From an uncultured Roseibium sp. (GTDB lineage Bacteria; Pseudomonadota; Alphaproteobacteria; Rhizobiales; Stappiaceae): 64,000 nucleotides of DNA. Below are positions 54,453 to 62,664 of this stretch, piece by piece. Position numbers and translations under genes: made by a program. The first letter of the stretch is position 1, and each line of letters begins with the position of its first letter. The stretch is taken from positions 1,302,001-1,366,000 of the forward strand of contig NZ_OY780958.1 in NCBI RefSeq assembly GCF_963675985.1, in the 5' to 3' direction. The notes beneath the pieces are model-generated. The model was not told where the DNA came from. It made no database searches and worked only from the letters and a program-made list of their open reading frames with translations.

Positions 54453-55577
54453 ATGCGCAAGCTTCAGAATATCCTGCGTCTCGGCATCAAGGAACTCCAC
54501 AGCCTCCGGCGCGACGTCGTCCTGCTGATCTTCATCGGCTGGGCGTTCAGCGTAGGCATTTATGTCGTGGGAACGGGTTTTTCAGTCGAGTTGCACAACG
54601 CCTCGATCGCGATTGTCGACGAGGACCAGTCGCAGCTTTCCCTCAGGCTGAGGCAGGCCTTACTACCGCCGGAATTCAAGACTCCGGACATTATTCCGTT
54701 CAACAGGATCGATCCGGGGCTCGATACCCGTAAATACTCTTTCGTCCTGGTGATCCCGGAGGATTTCGAAAAGGACGTCCTGGCCGGCAACCAACCGGCG
54801 GTACAGGTCGACATCGATGCCACGGCGGTCATGCAGGCGGGGATCGGCGCCAATTACATTGCCAACATCATCGCGCAGGAATTGGACCGTTTCGGCTCGG
54901 AACAAAGCATCGGTTCGAGCTTGCCGCTGAAGCTGGTGACCCGCTACGCCTTCAATCCGAACTTGACCAGTTCCTGGTTCAGCAGCGTGATGGAGATCAT
55001 CAACAATGTGACCATGCTGACCATTGTTCTCACGGGGGCCGCGTTCATCCGGGAGCGGGAACACGGCACCCTGGAACATCTGCTGGTGATGCCGGTGACA
55101 CCGTTCGAGATCATGATGGCGAAGGTCTGGGCGAACGGCCTCGTCATCATCGTTGCGGTCGCCTTTGCGCTCTGGGTCGTGGTCAAAGGCCTGTTGGCGG
55201 TGCAGATCGCGGGCTCGATTCCCTTGTTCCTGGCGGGTGTCGCGCTTTATCTCTTTTTCGCCTCGGCGCTGGGCATCCTGCTGGGCACGATCGCGCGCTC
55301 CATGCCCCAGTTCGGCTTGCTGTTCATCCTGATCATTCTGCCTATGATGCTGCTTTCGGGCGGCGAGACACCGGTCGAAAGCCAGCCTCAGGTCCTTCAG
55401 GACGTCATGCAGTTCGTGCCTTCGACCCAATTCGTCAGCTTTGCCCAGGCGATCCTCTACCGGGGAGCGGGCTTCGACATCGTCTGGCCGGGATTCGCGA
55501 AGGTCACGATTGCCGGACTGATCCTGTTCGTCCTGGCCGCCCTGCGATTCCGCCACAGCATTCTGACAGCCAGGTAG
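54453..55577 (+). CDS. ABC-2 type transporter permease (YhhJ-like)
   Basis: A 374-residue permease with the same plan as the RbbA membrane part: an N-terminal span, a large loop (residues about 45-180) and about five C-terminal spans including the REREHGTLEHLLVMPV element. The ATG starts one base after the RbbA stop codon, so translation is coupled. Third gene of an HlyD-RbbA-YhhJ set; no TolC-like gene is adjacent. Confidence 0.92.
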   Translation: MRKLQNILRLGIKELHSLRRDVVLLIFIGWAFSVGIYVVGTGFSVELHNASIAIVDEDQSQLSLRLRQALLPPEFKTPDIIPFNRIDPGLDTRKYSFVLVIPEDFEKDVLAGNQPAVQVDIDATAVMQAGIGANYIANIIAQELDRFGSEQSIGSSLPLKLVTRYAFNPNLTSSWFSSVMEIINNVTMLTIVLTGAAFIREREHGTLEHLLVMPVTPFEIMMAKVWANGLVIIVAVAFALWVVVKGLLAVQIAGSIPLFLAGVALYLFFASALGILLGTIARSMPQFGLLFILIILPMMLLSGGETPVESQPQVLQDVMQFVPSTQFVSFAQAILYRGAGFDIVWPGFAKVTIAGLILFVLAALRFRHSILTAR

Positions 55578-55597
55578 AGCAAAGCAGAAGAGGATCG

Positions 55598-56356
55598 TCA
55601 GATCGTTTCGCCGCCGTCGACGACGATGGCCTGGCCGGTGATGTAGGAGGAGCGATCGGAGACGAGGAACAGGATCGTTTCCGCGACTTCCTCAACGCTC
55701 GCCCAGCGGCCCATCGGGACCTTTTCGGCGATATAGGCCTCGATGGCTTCCCGGCCGCCCATCTGGCGGATGAAGGGGTCGTTGAACGGGGTGTCGACCC
55801 AGCCCGGGCAGAGCGCGTTCACGCGGATGTTGTACTGGGCATAATCGGCTGCGATCTGGCGCGTCATCGCGGCAACAGCGTGCTTGGAAGTCGTGTAGGC
55901 AATCATCTCCCGGTCGTAGAACACGCCGGAAGACGACGAGGTGTTGAGGATCACACCCTTGGCCTGGGCCCGCATGATCGGGGCGACAAGCCGTGCGGCA
56001 ATGAAATGGGCGCGCACATTCACGTTCCAGGACTTGTCGAAGCCCTCTATGGCGACGCCTTCGAGCGTTCCTTCCACCTGGACGCCTGCGTGATTGTGGA
56101 GGATGTCGATCCTGCCGAGACGGCCGTGAACATCGGCAATCAATGCTGCCATGGCTTGATCGTCCGTCACGTCGACGGCGGCCGCTTCGCCTGAACCGCC
56201 AGCGGCCCTGATCCGATCGACGGTTTCCTGCGCCCGCTTCGCGTTCAGGTCGACCACGACGACATGAGCGCCTTCGCGGGCCATGATCATCGCTCCGCCC
56301 TGGCCGATGCCGGATCCGGCACCGGTCACGATCGCAACCCGGTCTTTGAGTATCAT
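55598..56356 (-). CDS. SDR family oxidoreductase
   Basis: A 252-residue classical short-chain dehydrogenase: cofactor motif TGAGSGIG at 11-18, NHAG (for the usual NNAG) at 88-91, catalytic Ser141, Tyr154 and Lys158, and the terminal ITGQAIVVDGG. Asp36 after the second strand suggests NAD(H). Starts four bases after the permease gene, so it is the last gene of the polyamine-type ABC operon; it may oxidise the imported compound or a derivative, which is an inference. ATG 56356 has AAGGA upstream. Confidence 0.93.
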   Translation of the reverse strand: MILKDRVAIVTGAGSGIGQGGAMIMAREGAHVVVVDLNAKRAQETVDRIRAAGGSGEAAAVDVTDDQAMAALIADVHGRLGRIDILHNHAGVQVEGTLEGVAIEGFDKSWNVNVRAHFIAARLVAPIMRAQAKGVILNTSSSSGVFYDREMIAYTTSKHAVAAMTRQIAADYAQYNIRVNALCPGWVDTPFNDPFIRQMGGREAIEAYIAEKVPMGRWASVEEVAETILFLVSDRSSYITGQAIVVDGGETI

Positions 56357-56360
56357 TCGG

Positions 56361-57185
56361 TCAGTTCCTTGAAGATTTGTCTTTTTGCCGGCCGAGTAGT
56401 GCCTGGGCGGAGAAAACGGCGGCAAGCGAGACGCACAGCACGATGGTCGCAACGGCGTTGATCTCCGGCGTGACACCGCGCCGGATGGATGAGAAGACGT
56501 AGATCGGCAGGGTGGTTTTCGTGCCTGCGACGAAGAAGGCGATTATGAAGTCGTCGAAGGAGAAGGTGAAGGCGAGCAGGAAGCCCGCCAGAACCGCGGG
56601 CAGGATTTGTGGCAGCACGACCGAGCGGAAGGTGGTGAAAGGAGTCGCGTAAAGGTCGCTGGAGGCTTCCACAAGGTCCCGGCCGAGGCTGGAAAGCCTG
56701 GCCCGGACGATCATGGTCACAAGCGCCATGGACAACAGCGTATGCGCGGCGATGATCGAGCCGTAGCCGAGGCTGAGCCGGAACGGTCGTTCCCCTTCAG
56801 GTGAGAGCGAGGCGAGCAGCGGGTTGATCACGTCGAACACGGCTACAAGCGCCACCAGGGTGGCAATCCCGATGACGACGCCGGGAACGACGATGGCTGC
56901 CGCCAGCAGCATGTCGAAGACTATACGGGCATGTTTGCCCAGGCGCGGCATGCCCAGGGCAGCGGCGGTTCCGAAGACGGCCGCCAGCAACGCGCTTGTG
57001 GTGGCGACGATCAGGCTGTTCTGCAGCGCGCCGATCAGGAACGGATTGGCGAGCGCCTTGCCGTACCATTGCACGGAAAATCCTGTGATCTCGCTGGCAT
57101 GGCGTCCTGCATTGAAGGAGAACAGCACGATGAGCGCGATCGGCGCATAGAGGAAGATGAAAACGGCGGTGGCGAATGCGCGCAT
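56361..57185 (-). CDS. Polyamine-type ABC transporter permease (PotC-like)
   Basis: A 274-residue permease with six spans and the inner-membrane EAA loop (EASSDLYATPFTTFRSVVLPQI). Second permease of the importer. Its ATG overlaps the stop of the first permease gene by one base (TGATG). PotC-like proteins pair with PotB-like ones to import spermidine, putrescine and related compounds such as other amines or opine-like molecules. Confidence 0.92.
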   Translation of the reverse strand: MRAFATAVFIFLYAPIALIVLFSFNAGRHASEITGFSVQWYGKALANPFLIGALQNSLIVATTSALLAAVFGTAAALGMPRLGKHARIVFDMLLAAAIVVPGVVIGIATLVALVAVFDVINPLLASLSPEGERPFRLSLGYGSIIAAHTLLSMALVTMIVRARLSSLGRDLVEASSDLYATPFTTFRSVVLPQILPAVLAGFLLAFTFSFDDFIIAFFVAGTKTTLPIYVFSSIRRGVTPEINAVATIVLCVSLAAVFSAQALLGRQKDKSSRN

Positions 57186-58048
57186 CAGACGAGTTCCGAT
57201 TGCCGGGCGCCGGAGAGGCGGTTGGTGAGGGCCGAAGTCGCCAGCATGATCAGCACGACCAGCACCACCAGCGAGACGGCGATGGCGGAGCCATAGGGCC
57301 AGTTGCGCGACTGCAGGAACAGGTCGACGAGCGCATTGCCCAGGAAGAAGACCTTGCCGCCGCCGAGCAGGGCAGGGATCAGGAATTCGCCCATCAGCAG
57401 GATGGTGACCACGGAGAAGCCTGCAAAGACGCCGGGAAGCGACAGGGGCAGGGTAACGTCGAAGAAGGTCGACACCGGCCGGGCGCCGAGATCTGCTGAG
57501 GCCTCAAGCAACCTTGTGTCGAGCTTTTCCAGGCCCACGTAGATCGGCAGGATCATCAGCGGGAGATAGCCGTAGACAATGCCGAGCAAAACGGTTCCAG
57601 GCGTGTTCAGCAGGACATGATCGCCGAAGCCGAGCCACTCGATCAGGGCCGGCAGGCCGCGACCGCCGAGAATGTACATCCAGGCGTAGGTGCGCATCAA
57701 AAGCGACGTCCAGAACGGCACCACCACCAGCGCCAAAAGCAGCATGCGCCGTTTTTCACGGACCTTGATCGCCAGGTAATAGGCAAAGGGATAGGCGACG
57801 GCGAGGCAGGCCAGCGCCCCGACCGGCGCCATGATCAGTGTGTTCCAGTAGGCCTTGGCGCGTGCCGGAAGATTCAGGTACTGGTCGAGGGTGAAAGCGG
57901 CTGCATAGCCGCCGGCCGGACCGCGTTCGCCGACGCTGAACACCAGAATGGCGATGAACGGCAGAACCAGAAAGGCGACAAGCCAGATGGCCGCCGGGGC
58001 CAGCAGAAGCCCGGTCACGAGGCTTTTCTTGGAGTTTTGCGTCGCCAT
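57185..58048 (-). CDS. Polyamine-type ABC transporter permease (PotB-like)
   Basis: A 287-residue permease with six spans, the EAA loop (EASADLGARPVSTFFDVTLPLSLPG) and the PotB-type periplasmic loop after the first span. ATG 58048 (MATQNSKKS) is chosen because the first span follows normally; the frame upstream to 58135 passes through the palindrome at 58101-58132 and is unlikely to be translated. Confidence 0.92.
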   Translation of the reverse strand: MATQNSKKSLVTGLLLAPAAIWLVAFLVLPFIAILVFSVGERGPAGGYAAAFTLDQYLNLPARAKAYWNTLIMAPVGALACLAVAYPFAYYLAIKVREKRRMLLLALVVVPFWTSLLMRTYAWMYILGGRGLPALIEWLGFGDHVLLNTPGTVLLGIVYGYLPLMILPIYVGLEKLDTRLLEASADLGARPVSTFFDVTLPLSLPGVFAGFSVVTILLMGEFLIPALLGGGKVFFLGNALVDLFLQSRNWPYGSAIAVSLVVLVVLIMLATSALTNRLSGARQSELV

Positions 58049-58100
58049 GATCGAATTGCCGGTCTTCGGTGATGCTGATCGGGGTTTACGGTTCGGATCG

Positions 58101-58132
58101 CCCCCTCCCGCCGGTGGGAAGGCGGGAGAGGG
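58101..58132. repeat. REP-like GC-rich palindrome between potD- and potB-like genes
   Basis: CTCCCGCC at 58105-58112 pairs with GGCGGGAG at 58121-58128, extended by CCC/GGG (58102-58104 with 58130-58132) past one bulged A. The composition CCCTCCCGCC...GGCGGGAGAGGG is like the REP-type intergenic palindromes common in proteobacterial genomes. Only one copy is present in this window. Confidence 0.5.
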
Positions 58133-58150
58133 CATGTCCGGCCTCAGGTG

Positions 58151-58168
58151 CGGCCTGTCATCAGGCCG
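58151..58168 (-). repeat. Hairpin at the potD-like stop codon
   Basis: CGGCCTG at 58151-58157 and CAGGCCG at 58162-58168 form a perfect 7-bp stem around TCAT; the minus-strand stop of the binding-protein gene (58161-58163) is at the loop edge. Together with the REP-like palindrome it may stabilise the upstream mRNA or cut read-through into the permease genes. Confidence 0.45.
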
Positions 58169-59318
58169 ATTTGAAGCGAGCCATCAGTTCGGCGCGGTTC
58201 GGGTCCGTCAGAGTTGCGGCGGCACCGAATTCAAGCGGGGTGAGCAGCTCTTTCGCCGGATAGACGATCGGATTGTCCAGGATTTCCTTCGGCAGCAGCG
58301 GGCTGACGCGGCTGTCGGTGGACGGGTAACCGTGGGCCATGACTTCCTTGGCGTTGATCTCCGGGGTTTCCAGATAGTTGATCAGCGCGTAGACCGCTGC
58401 CTTGTTGGCGGCTTCCTTGGGGATCGCGTAGAAGTCGGTCCAGATCTCGCCGCCTTCCTTGCCGAGGACATACTCCATTTCCGGCAGGTCGCGGTTCAGC
58501 TGGGTGCCGTCGCCGGTCCAGCACATGGACATCCAGGCGTCGCCGTTGCGCAGCGGGGGCTGGTAGTCGGAGTTGATGGCGTAGAGATGCGGCTTGGCGT
58601 CGATCAGCAGCTTTTCGGCATCCGCCAGCTCTTTGGTGTCGACGGAATTGAACGAATAGCCGAAATATTTCAGCGCATTGCCGATGGTGGTCAGCTGATA
58701 GTCATGGACCATCACGCGGCCGGAGCCCTTGTCCATGGTGACGTCCCAGAATTCTTTCCAGGAAGTCATGCCCTTGGGCAGCTTGTCGGTGTTGACGACG
58801 AAACCGGTGGTGCCCCAGTTCTTCGGAACCGCATAGACCGTGCCGTCTACTGTGCCTTCATGAGTGAAGCGCTGGTCGTTGGTGGAAGCGTCGTATTTGG
58901 GTAGCATGGAGAGATCGAGCGGATCGATCAGGCCCAGTTCGGCGTAGGTGGAAATGGTGTAGTTGGTAGGCACGAACAGGTCCCAGCCCGAGCCGCCGGC
59001 CTGGAGTTTGGCAAGCATTTCCTCGTTGGAACCGAAGACGTTGACTTCCACCGCGCAGCCGGTCATTTCCGTGAAAGCAGCGAAATTGGCCGGGTCGTGG
59101 TAGTTCGGCCAGGTTGCCAGGGAAACCTTCTCGCCGAGATCGCCGGCAAAGGCCCGGCTGACGCCGAGGCCGGTTTCGCGGGCCATGACGGCCGTGGCGA
59201 GGCCGAGGCCGGTGACGCCCAGGAAGTGCCGTCGGGTTACCGAACCACGCTTCCAGCGCATCAGTTCATGTACAAATTCCTCAGGCCGGATCGGCCGGTT
59301 ATCATCCTGTTTCGACAT
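58161..59318 (-). CDS. Polyamine-type ABC transporter substrate-binding protein, Tat-exported
   Basis: A 385-residue PotD-like extracellular binding protein. Residues about 28-55 (VTRRHFLGVTGLGLA...) form a twin-arginine signal. Mature domain features: LATWPNYHDPANFAAF, FVPTNYTISTYAELGLIDPLDLSML and the acidic DYQPP/WTGDG pocket region as in PotD/PotF. Ligand not assignable. GAGGT eight bases before the ATG supports the start. Second gene of the operon after the ATPase. Confidence 0.92.
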   Translation of the reverse strand: MSKQDDNRPIRPEEFVHELMRWKRGSVTRRHFLGVTGLGLATAVMARETGLGVSRAFAGDLGEKVSLATWPNYHDPANFAAFTEMTGCAVEVNVFGSNEEMLAKLQAGGSGWDLFVPTNYTISTYAELGLIDPLDLSMLPKYDASTNDQRFTHEGTVDGTVYAVPKNWGTTGFVVNTDKLPKGMTSWKEFWDVTMDKGSGRVMVHDYQLTTIGNALKYFGYSFNSVDTKELADAEKLLIDAKPHLYAINSDYQPPLRNGDAWMSMCWTGDGTQLNRDLPEMEYVLGKEGGEIWTDFYAIPKEAANKAAVYALINYLETPEINAKEVMAHGYPSTDSRVSPLLPKEILDNPIVYPAKELLTPLEFGAAATLTDPNRAELMARFKSA

Positions 59319-59364
59319 CGATACTACCTCTGGTTCTGTTTAAAAGGCCCAGTCTTGTTGCTGG

Positions 59365-60441
59365 TTAGGATGGGAAAGCGATGGCGGTTCCGGCCTCGAA
59401 GCCGATGGTCACGTTGGCGCCCGCTGCATGGACGGCGCTGGCGGCAGGCACCTGCGCCAGAATCCTTCCGAGGCCGGGGACATCGATCGCGTAATCGGCA
59501 CTCGGGCCGAGGAAAATGCGGTTGTGAACCGTTCCGGTCGCGCTGGACCGGGAGGCGGTGAGCGTGATGGATTCCGGCCGGACGCAGACTGTGGCCTTCG
59601 ACCCAATAGCGAGGCCTTCCCGGGCTTTGGCGCTGGTCACCGTGCCGTTGTCGAGCCTGACGTCGGCAATGCCGTCGCTTAAGCTTGCGACTTCACCGGA
59701 GAGCATGTTGGTCTTGCCGACGAAATCCGCCACGAACAGCGAAGCGGGGTCATTGTAGACATCTCCCGGCGCGCCAAGCTGGGCGATCCGGCCTTCGTTC
59801 ATGACACAGACGAGGTCGCTCATGGACAGGGCTTCTTCCTGATCATGGGTGACGAGCAGGAAGGTGATGCCCAGCTCCCGCTGCAGAGACTGCAACTCGA
59901 TCTGCATCGCCGTGCGCAGCTTCTTGTCGAGTGCGGCGAGCGGCTCATCGAGGAGAAGCACCTGGGGCCGATTGACGAGGGCGCGGGCCAGGGCAACGCG
60001 CTGCTGCTGGCCACCGGAGAGTTCATGGGGGCGGCGTTCGGTCAGGTGACCGAGCTGGACCATTTCTAGCGCTTCGCCGACGCGGGTGCGGATTTCTTCA
60101 CGGGCAAGGCGTGGGCGCTGCTGCTTCAGGCCATAGGCGACGTTCGTTTCAACCGTCATATGGGGAAACAGCGCGTAATGCTGAAACACCATGTTGACCG
60201 GCCGGCGATAGGGCGGTTCTGCGGCCATGTCGCGGCCGCCGATCAGGACGTTGCCGCTGGTCGGCATTTCGAAACCGCCGATCATGCGCAGGCTGGTGGT
60301 CTTGCCGCATCCGGACGGGCCCAGCAGGGCGACGAAGCTGCCCTTGGGCACGGAGAGATCCATCTCGTGTACGGCGATGAAGTCACCGAAGCGCTTGCTA
60401 ACGTCGCAGAATTCGATATCGGGACTTTGGGATGAACTCAC
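59365..60441 (-). CDS. Polyamine-type ABC transporter ATP-binding protein (PotA-like)
   Basis: A 358-residue ABC ATPase. Walker A GPSGCGKT, signature LSGGQQQRVALARAL, Walker B VLLLDEPLAALD, and a C-terminal TOBE domain (about 270-355, VRPESITL) as in PotA/FbpC-type importers. First gene of the five-gene operon (ATPase, binding protein, two permeases, SDR), divergent from the LuxR gene across 118 bases. Confidence 0.94.
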   Translation of the reverse strand: MSSSQSPDIEFCDVSKRFGDFIAVHEMDLSVPKGSFVALLGPSGCGKTTSLRMIGGFEMPTSGNVLIGGRDMAAEPPYRRPVNMVFQHYALFPHMTVETNVAYGLKQQRPRLAREEIRTRVGEALEMVQLGHLTERRPHELSGGQQQRVALARALVNRPQVLLLDEPLAALDKKLRTAMQIELQSLQRELGITFLLVTHDQEEALSMSDLVCVMNEGRIAQLGAPGDVYNDPASLFVADFVGKTNMLSGEVASLSDGIADVRLDNGTVTSAKAREGLAIGSKATVCVRPESITLTASRSSATGTVHNRIFLGPSADYAIDVPGLGRILAQVPAASAVHAAGANVTIGFEAGTAIAFPS

Positions 60442-60559
60442 CGAGCGCTCCGCTGCTGCATGTCAATTAGGCATGCAAAAAAACTAGCATCGGCCGGATT
60501 CAATATATATACCCCTCAAGTGGTATTTTGTTAAAAAAAATAGTTTGAGGTGGTAGTTC
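60442..60559. promoter_or_regulatory. Divergent promoter with inverted repeat, LuxR / polyamine-type operon
   Basis: An AT-rich 118-base gap. CCTCAA at 60514-60519 and TTGAGG at 60545-60550 are inverted, 25 bases apart, and their flanks (ACC... and ...GGT) continue the symmetry imperfectly. The left copy also sits in a compact TACC-N8-GGTA repeat at 60510-60525. Either is a candidate site for the LuxR protein encoded at once downstream. The right arm lies within the leader next to the GTG/ATG region. Confidence 0.45.
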
Positions 60560-61420
60560 ATGGTTGCGTCACGGGATCGTCTCAAGCCGATGAGCGCCTT
60601 GGCGACGGCAATTGACGCCGCAGGCGAGGAGGCAGGATGCCCGGAAAACGGTCACTTCGGGCCGGCGCTTCTGGCCTGGCTTTCCCATGTCACCCATTTC
60701 GATCATTCGGTGACCTTCGCCTATCGCGGCACCGCGCGGCCGCCCTGCCTGTTCGAGACGTTCAATCCTGCGGAAAGCCATATTTTCGTGGCTCTTTACC
60801 AGGAGGGGCCCTACCGGCTCGATCCGTTTTATCAGACGGCGGTGGAGCGGCGTGCCGGGTTCTGGCGGATGCGCGAACTGGCGCCCGACCGCTTCTATGC
60901 CAGCGAATATTTCCGCACCTATTATGAAAAGACGGGGCTTGCCGAAGAGGTCGGCTTCTTCGTGCCGCTGGACAGCGGGGTAACGGTCGTCGTGTCGCTC
61001 ATGCGGTTGGATAAGTCCAAGGCGTTCAGCGCGGTGCAGATCCGAACCCTGCGCGAGCTGGCGCCGGTGGTGCTTTCGCTGGTCCGGCTCGCATGGGCGG
61101 ACGTCGCCATCGAGGATCCGAACGCTGGGCGGGGGAACGGCGGCGAACACACCCGGTCTGAGCCGGACAACCCCGCCCAGATTTCAGCGCTTCTGACCAC
61201 GGACGAGGACAGCAACCCGCTGCTGACGCCCCGGGAGATCGAGGTCGTCGACCTGGTTCTGAAGGGGCATTCCTCGGAGTCGATCGCAGGGCTTCTGGGT
61301 ATGACGCCCGGTACGGTCAAGGTGCACCGGCGCAACATTTATCGCAAACTGCACATCCGTTCCCAGGCGGAACTGTTCGCCTGGTTCGTCGCAAACTCGG
61401 GGGTGGCAAAAGGCGAATAG
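60560..61420 (+). CDS. LuxR family transcriptional regulator
   Basis: A 286-residue regulator. The C-terminal LuxR helix-turn-helix is clear at about 222-275 (LTPREIEVVDLVLKG, then GTVKVHRRNIYRKL). The N-terminal 180 residues have no receiver-domain or autoinducer-binding signature that I can see, and look like the GAF-like sensor of LuxR proteins found beside polyamine-type transporters. Probably controls the divergent importer operon and perhaps itself; the ligand may be the transported compound (inference). Confidence 0.88.
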   Translation: MVASRDRLKPMSALATAIDAAGEEAGCPENGHFGPALLAWLSHVTHFDHSVTFAYRGTARPPCLFETFNPAESHIFVALYQEGPYRLDPFYQTAVERRAGFWRMRELAPDRFYASEYFRTYYEKTGLAEEVGFFVPLDSGVTVVVSLMRLDKSKAFSAVQIRTLRELAPVVLSLVRLAWADVAIEDPNAGRGNGGEHTRSEPDNPAQISALLTTDEDSNPLLTPREIEVVDLVLKGHSSESIAGLLGMTPGTVKVHRRNIYRKLHIRSQAELFAWFVANSGVAKGE

Positions 61421-61793
61421 CGGCATGGCTTCCCAGAGGCGTTCAGACCCTTGTCGCCTGCTCCTGCGATTAAATTGCGGGGCCCTGCCGATAAGGTTGG
61501 CTTAGAAGGGTATGGTCCAGCGCGGGTAGGACTCGAGCGCGCGTTCAGACTTCCTCATTCGCTCTTCATCGCGGTCCGGCTGGCGGTAGTTGTCGCTCTT
61601 CGTTTTCCTGCCGCAACCGGCCCGTTTGTCCGGGTTCACGGTCGATGTTCTTTTTTTGTTCCAAGTCCGTTTTTGTGGTAATAGCAGTGGAAAACGACGC
61701 TCTGCCCAATTGCGAGCGTCAGGGAATGTTACCTCTTATGTGAACAGAAGCCGACTGCTTCGTCATCAGCCATGAAAGCGCCGCGAGCCCCTA
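61421..61793. other. Leader/promoter region of minCDE
   Basis: A 373-base gap with no convincing gene. GACGCTC at 61696-61702 and GAGCGTC at 61714-61720 are perfect 7-bp inverted arms around 11 bases, about 75 bases before minC; this is an operator or leader-hairpin candidate. The T-rich stretch near 61650-61675 may be part of the promoter. Short frames in this gap show no family features. Confidence 0.45.
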
Positions 61794-62585
61794 ATGAAGT
61801 TCAAGGGTAAGTCCTTTATCGCCATTGTCCTGACGCCGGAGACACCCGCCGATGCGTGGTTTGCGGAACTTGACCGCATCATCTCGCGCTCACCGGGGTT
61901 CTTTATAGACCGACCGATCATTCTGGATGTGCGTGGCAGGAAGATACCGATTGAGGATCTGGAAGCGATTCTGGCGGGCCTGGGCGAGAGGTCTATCCGG
62001 GTTATGGGGATCGACGGAATTGCCGGAACCCGCCTGAAACCGGGGATGCCGCCGAGCTTTGCCGGAGGCCGTCTGGCAACCGATGTCGAGGTGCCGGATC
62101 AGGAAGAGCCGGTGGTCTCGGATGGACCTATCGCCCCGGAAAAGACTGAAACCAATACGCTTTCCGGATCGAAAAAAAACCGGACAGAGGCCAGTGACCG
62201 GAAGAAGCCGGCGAATGGCATTCCCCAGAAGGCCGCGACCGGTGTGGCAGCCGACGGTCAATCGGTTGTCATCACCGAACCAGTCCGCTCGGGCCAGAGC
62301 GTCGTTCATCCAACGGGAGACGTCACCGTCATCGGCTCAGTGGCATCAGGGGCCGAGGTTATCGCAGGCGGTTCGATCCACATCTACGGTGCCTTGCGGG
62401 GCCGGGCCCTTGCCGGGGTTTCCGGGAATGAGGAAGCTCGGATCTTTTGTTCGAAGCTGGAAGCGGAACTGGTGTCCATCAACGGGCTTTATACTATTGC
62501 GGACGACTTTGCCGGCCATGTTGTGAACAAGCCGGCCCAGATCCGGTTCGATGAGGAAACGCTGATTTTCGAATCGCTCAATTAG
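61794..62585 (+). CDS. minC: Septum site-determining protein MinC
   Basis: The FtsZ-polymerisation inhibitor of the Min system, 263 residues. N-terminal domain about 1-105, a variable Lys/Thr/Glu-rich linker about 105-160, and the C-terminal beta-helix domain with RSGQSVVHPTGDVTVIGSV and GGSIHIYGALRGRALAG, the MinC_C signature that dimerises and binds MinD. The ribosome-binding site is weak. First gene of minCDE. Confidence 0.96.
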   Translation: MKFKGKSFIAIVLTPETPADAWFAELDRIISRSPGFFIDRPIILDVRGRKIPIEDLEAILAGLGERSIRVMGIDGIAGTRLKPGMPPSFAGGRLATDVEVPDQEEPVVSDGPIAPEKTETNTLSGSKKNRTEASDRKKPANGIPQKAATGVAADGQSVVITEPVRSGQSVVHPTGDVTVIGSVASGAEVIAGGSIHIYGALRGRALAGVSGNEEARIFCSKLEAELVSINGLYTIADDFAGHVVNKPAQIRFDEETLIFESLN

Positions 62586-62664
62586 GAAGAGACGTTATCC
62601 GAGACGTCGCAAGCCGGGTTTTTCCGGGCCGCGACTGGAAAATTGGAAAACAGGAAAGCACACC

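Noticed and set aside
51584..54460. A 958-codon minus-strand frame opposite the RbbA-type gene
   Set aside because: The plus-strand frame contains complete ABC motifs; the minus frame is His/Arg/Asp-rich antisense without any domain.
61451..61681. Short frames in the minC leader
   Set aside because: Composition is unlike the neighbouring genes and no start signal is present; treated as non-coding leader.
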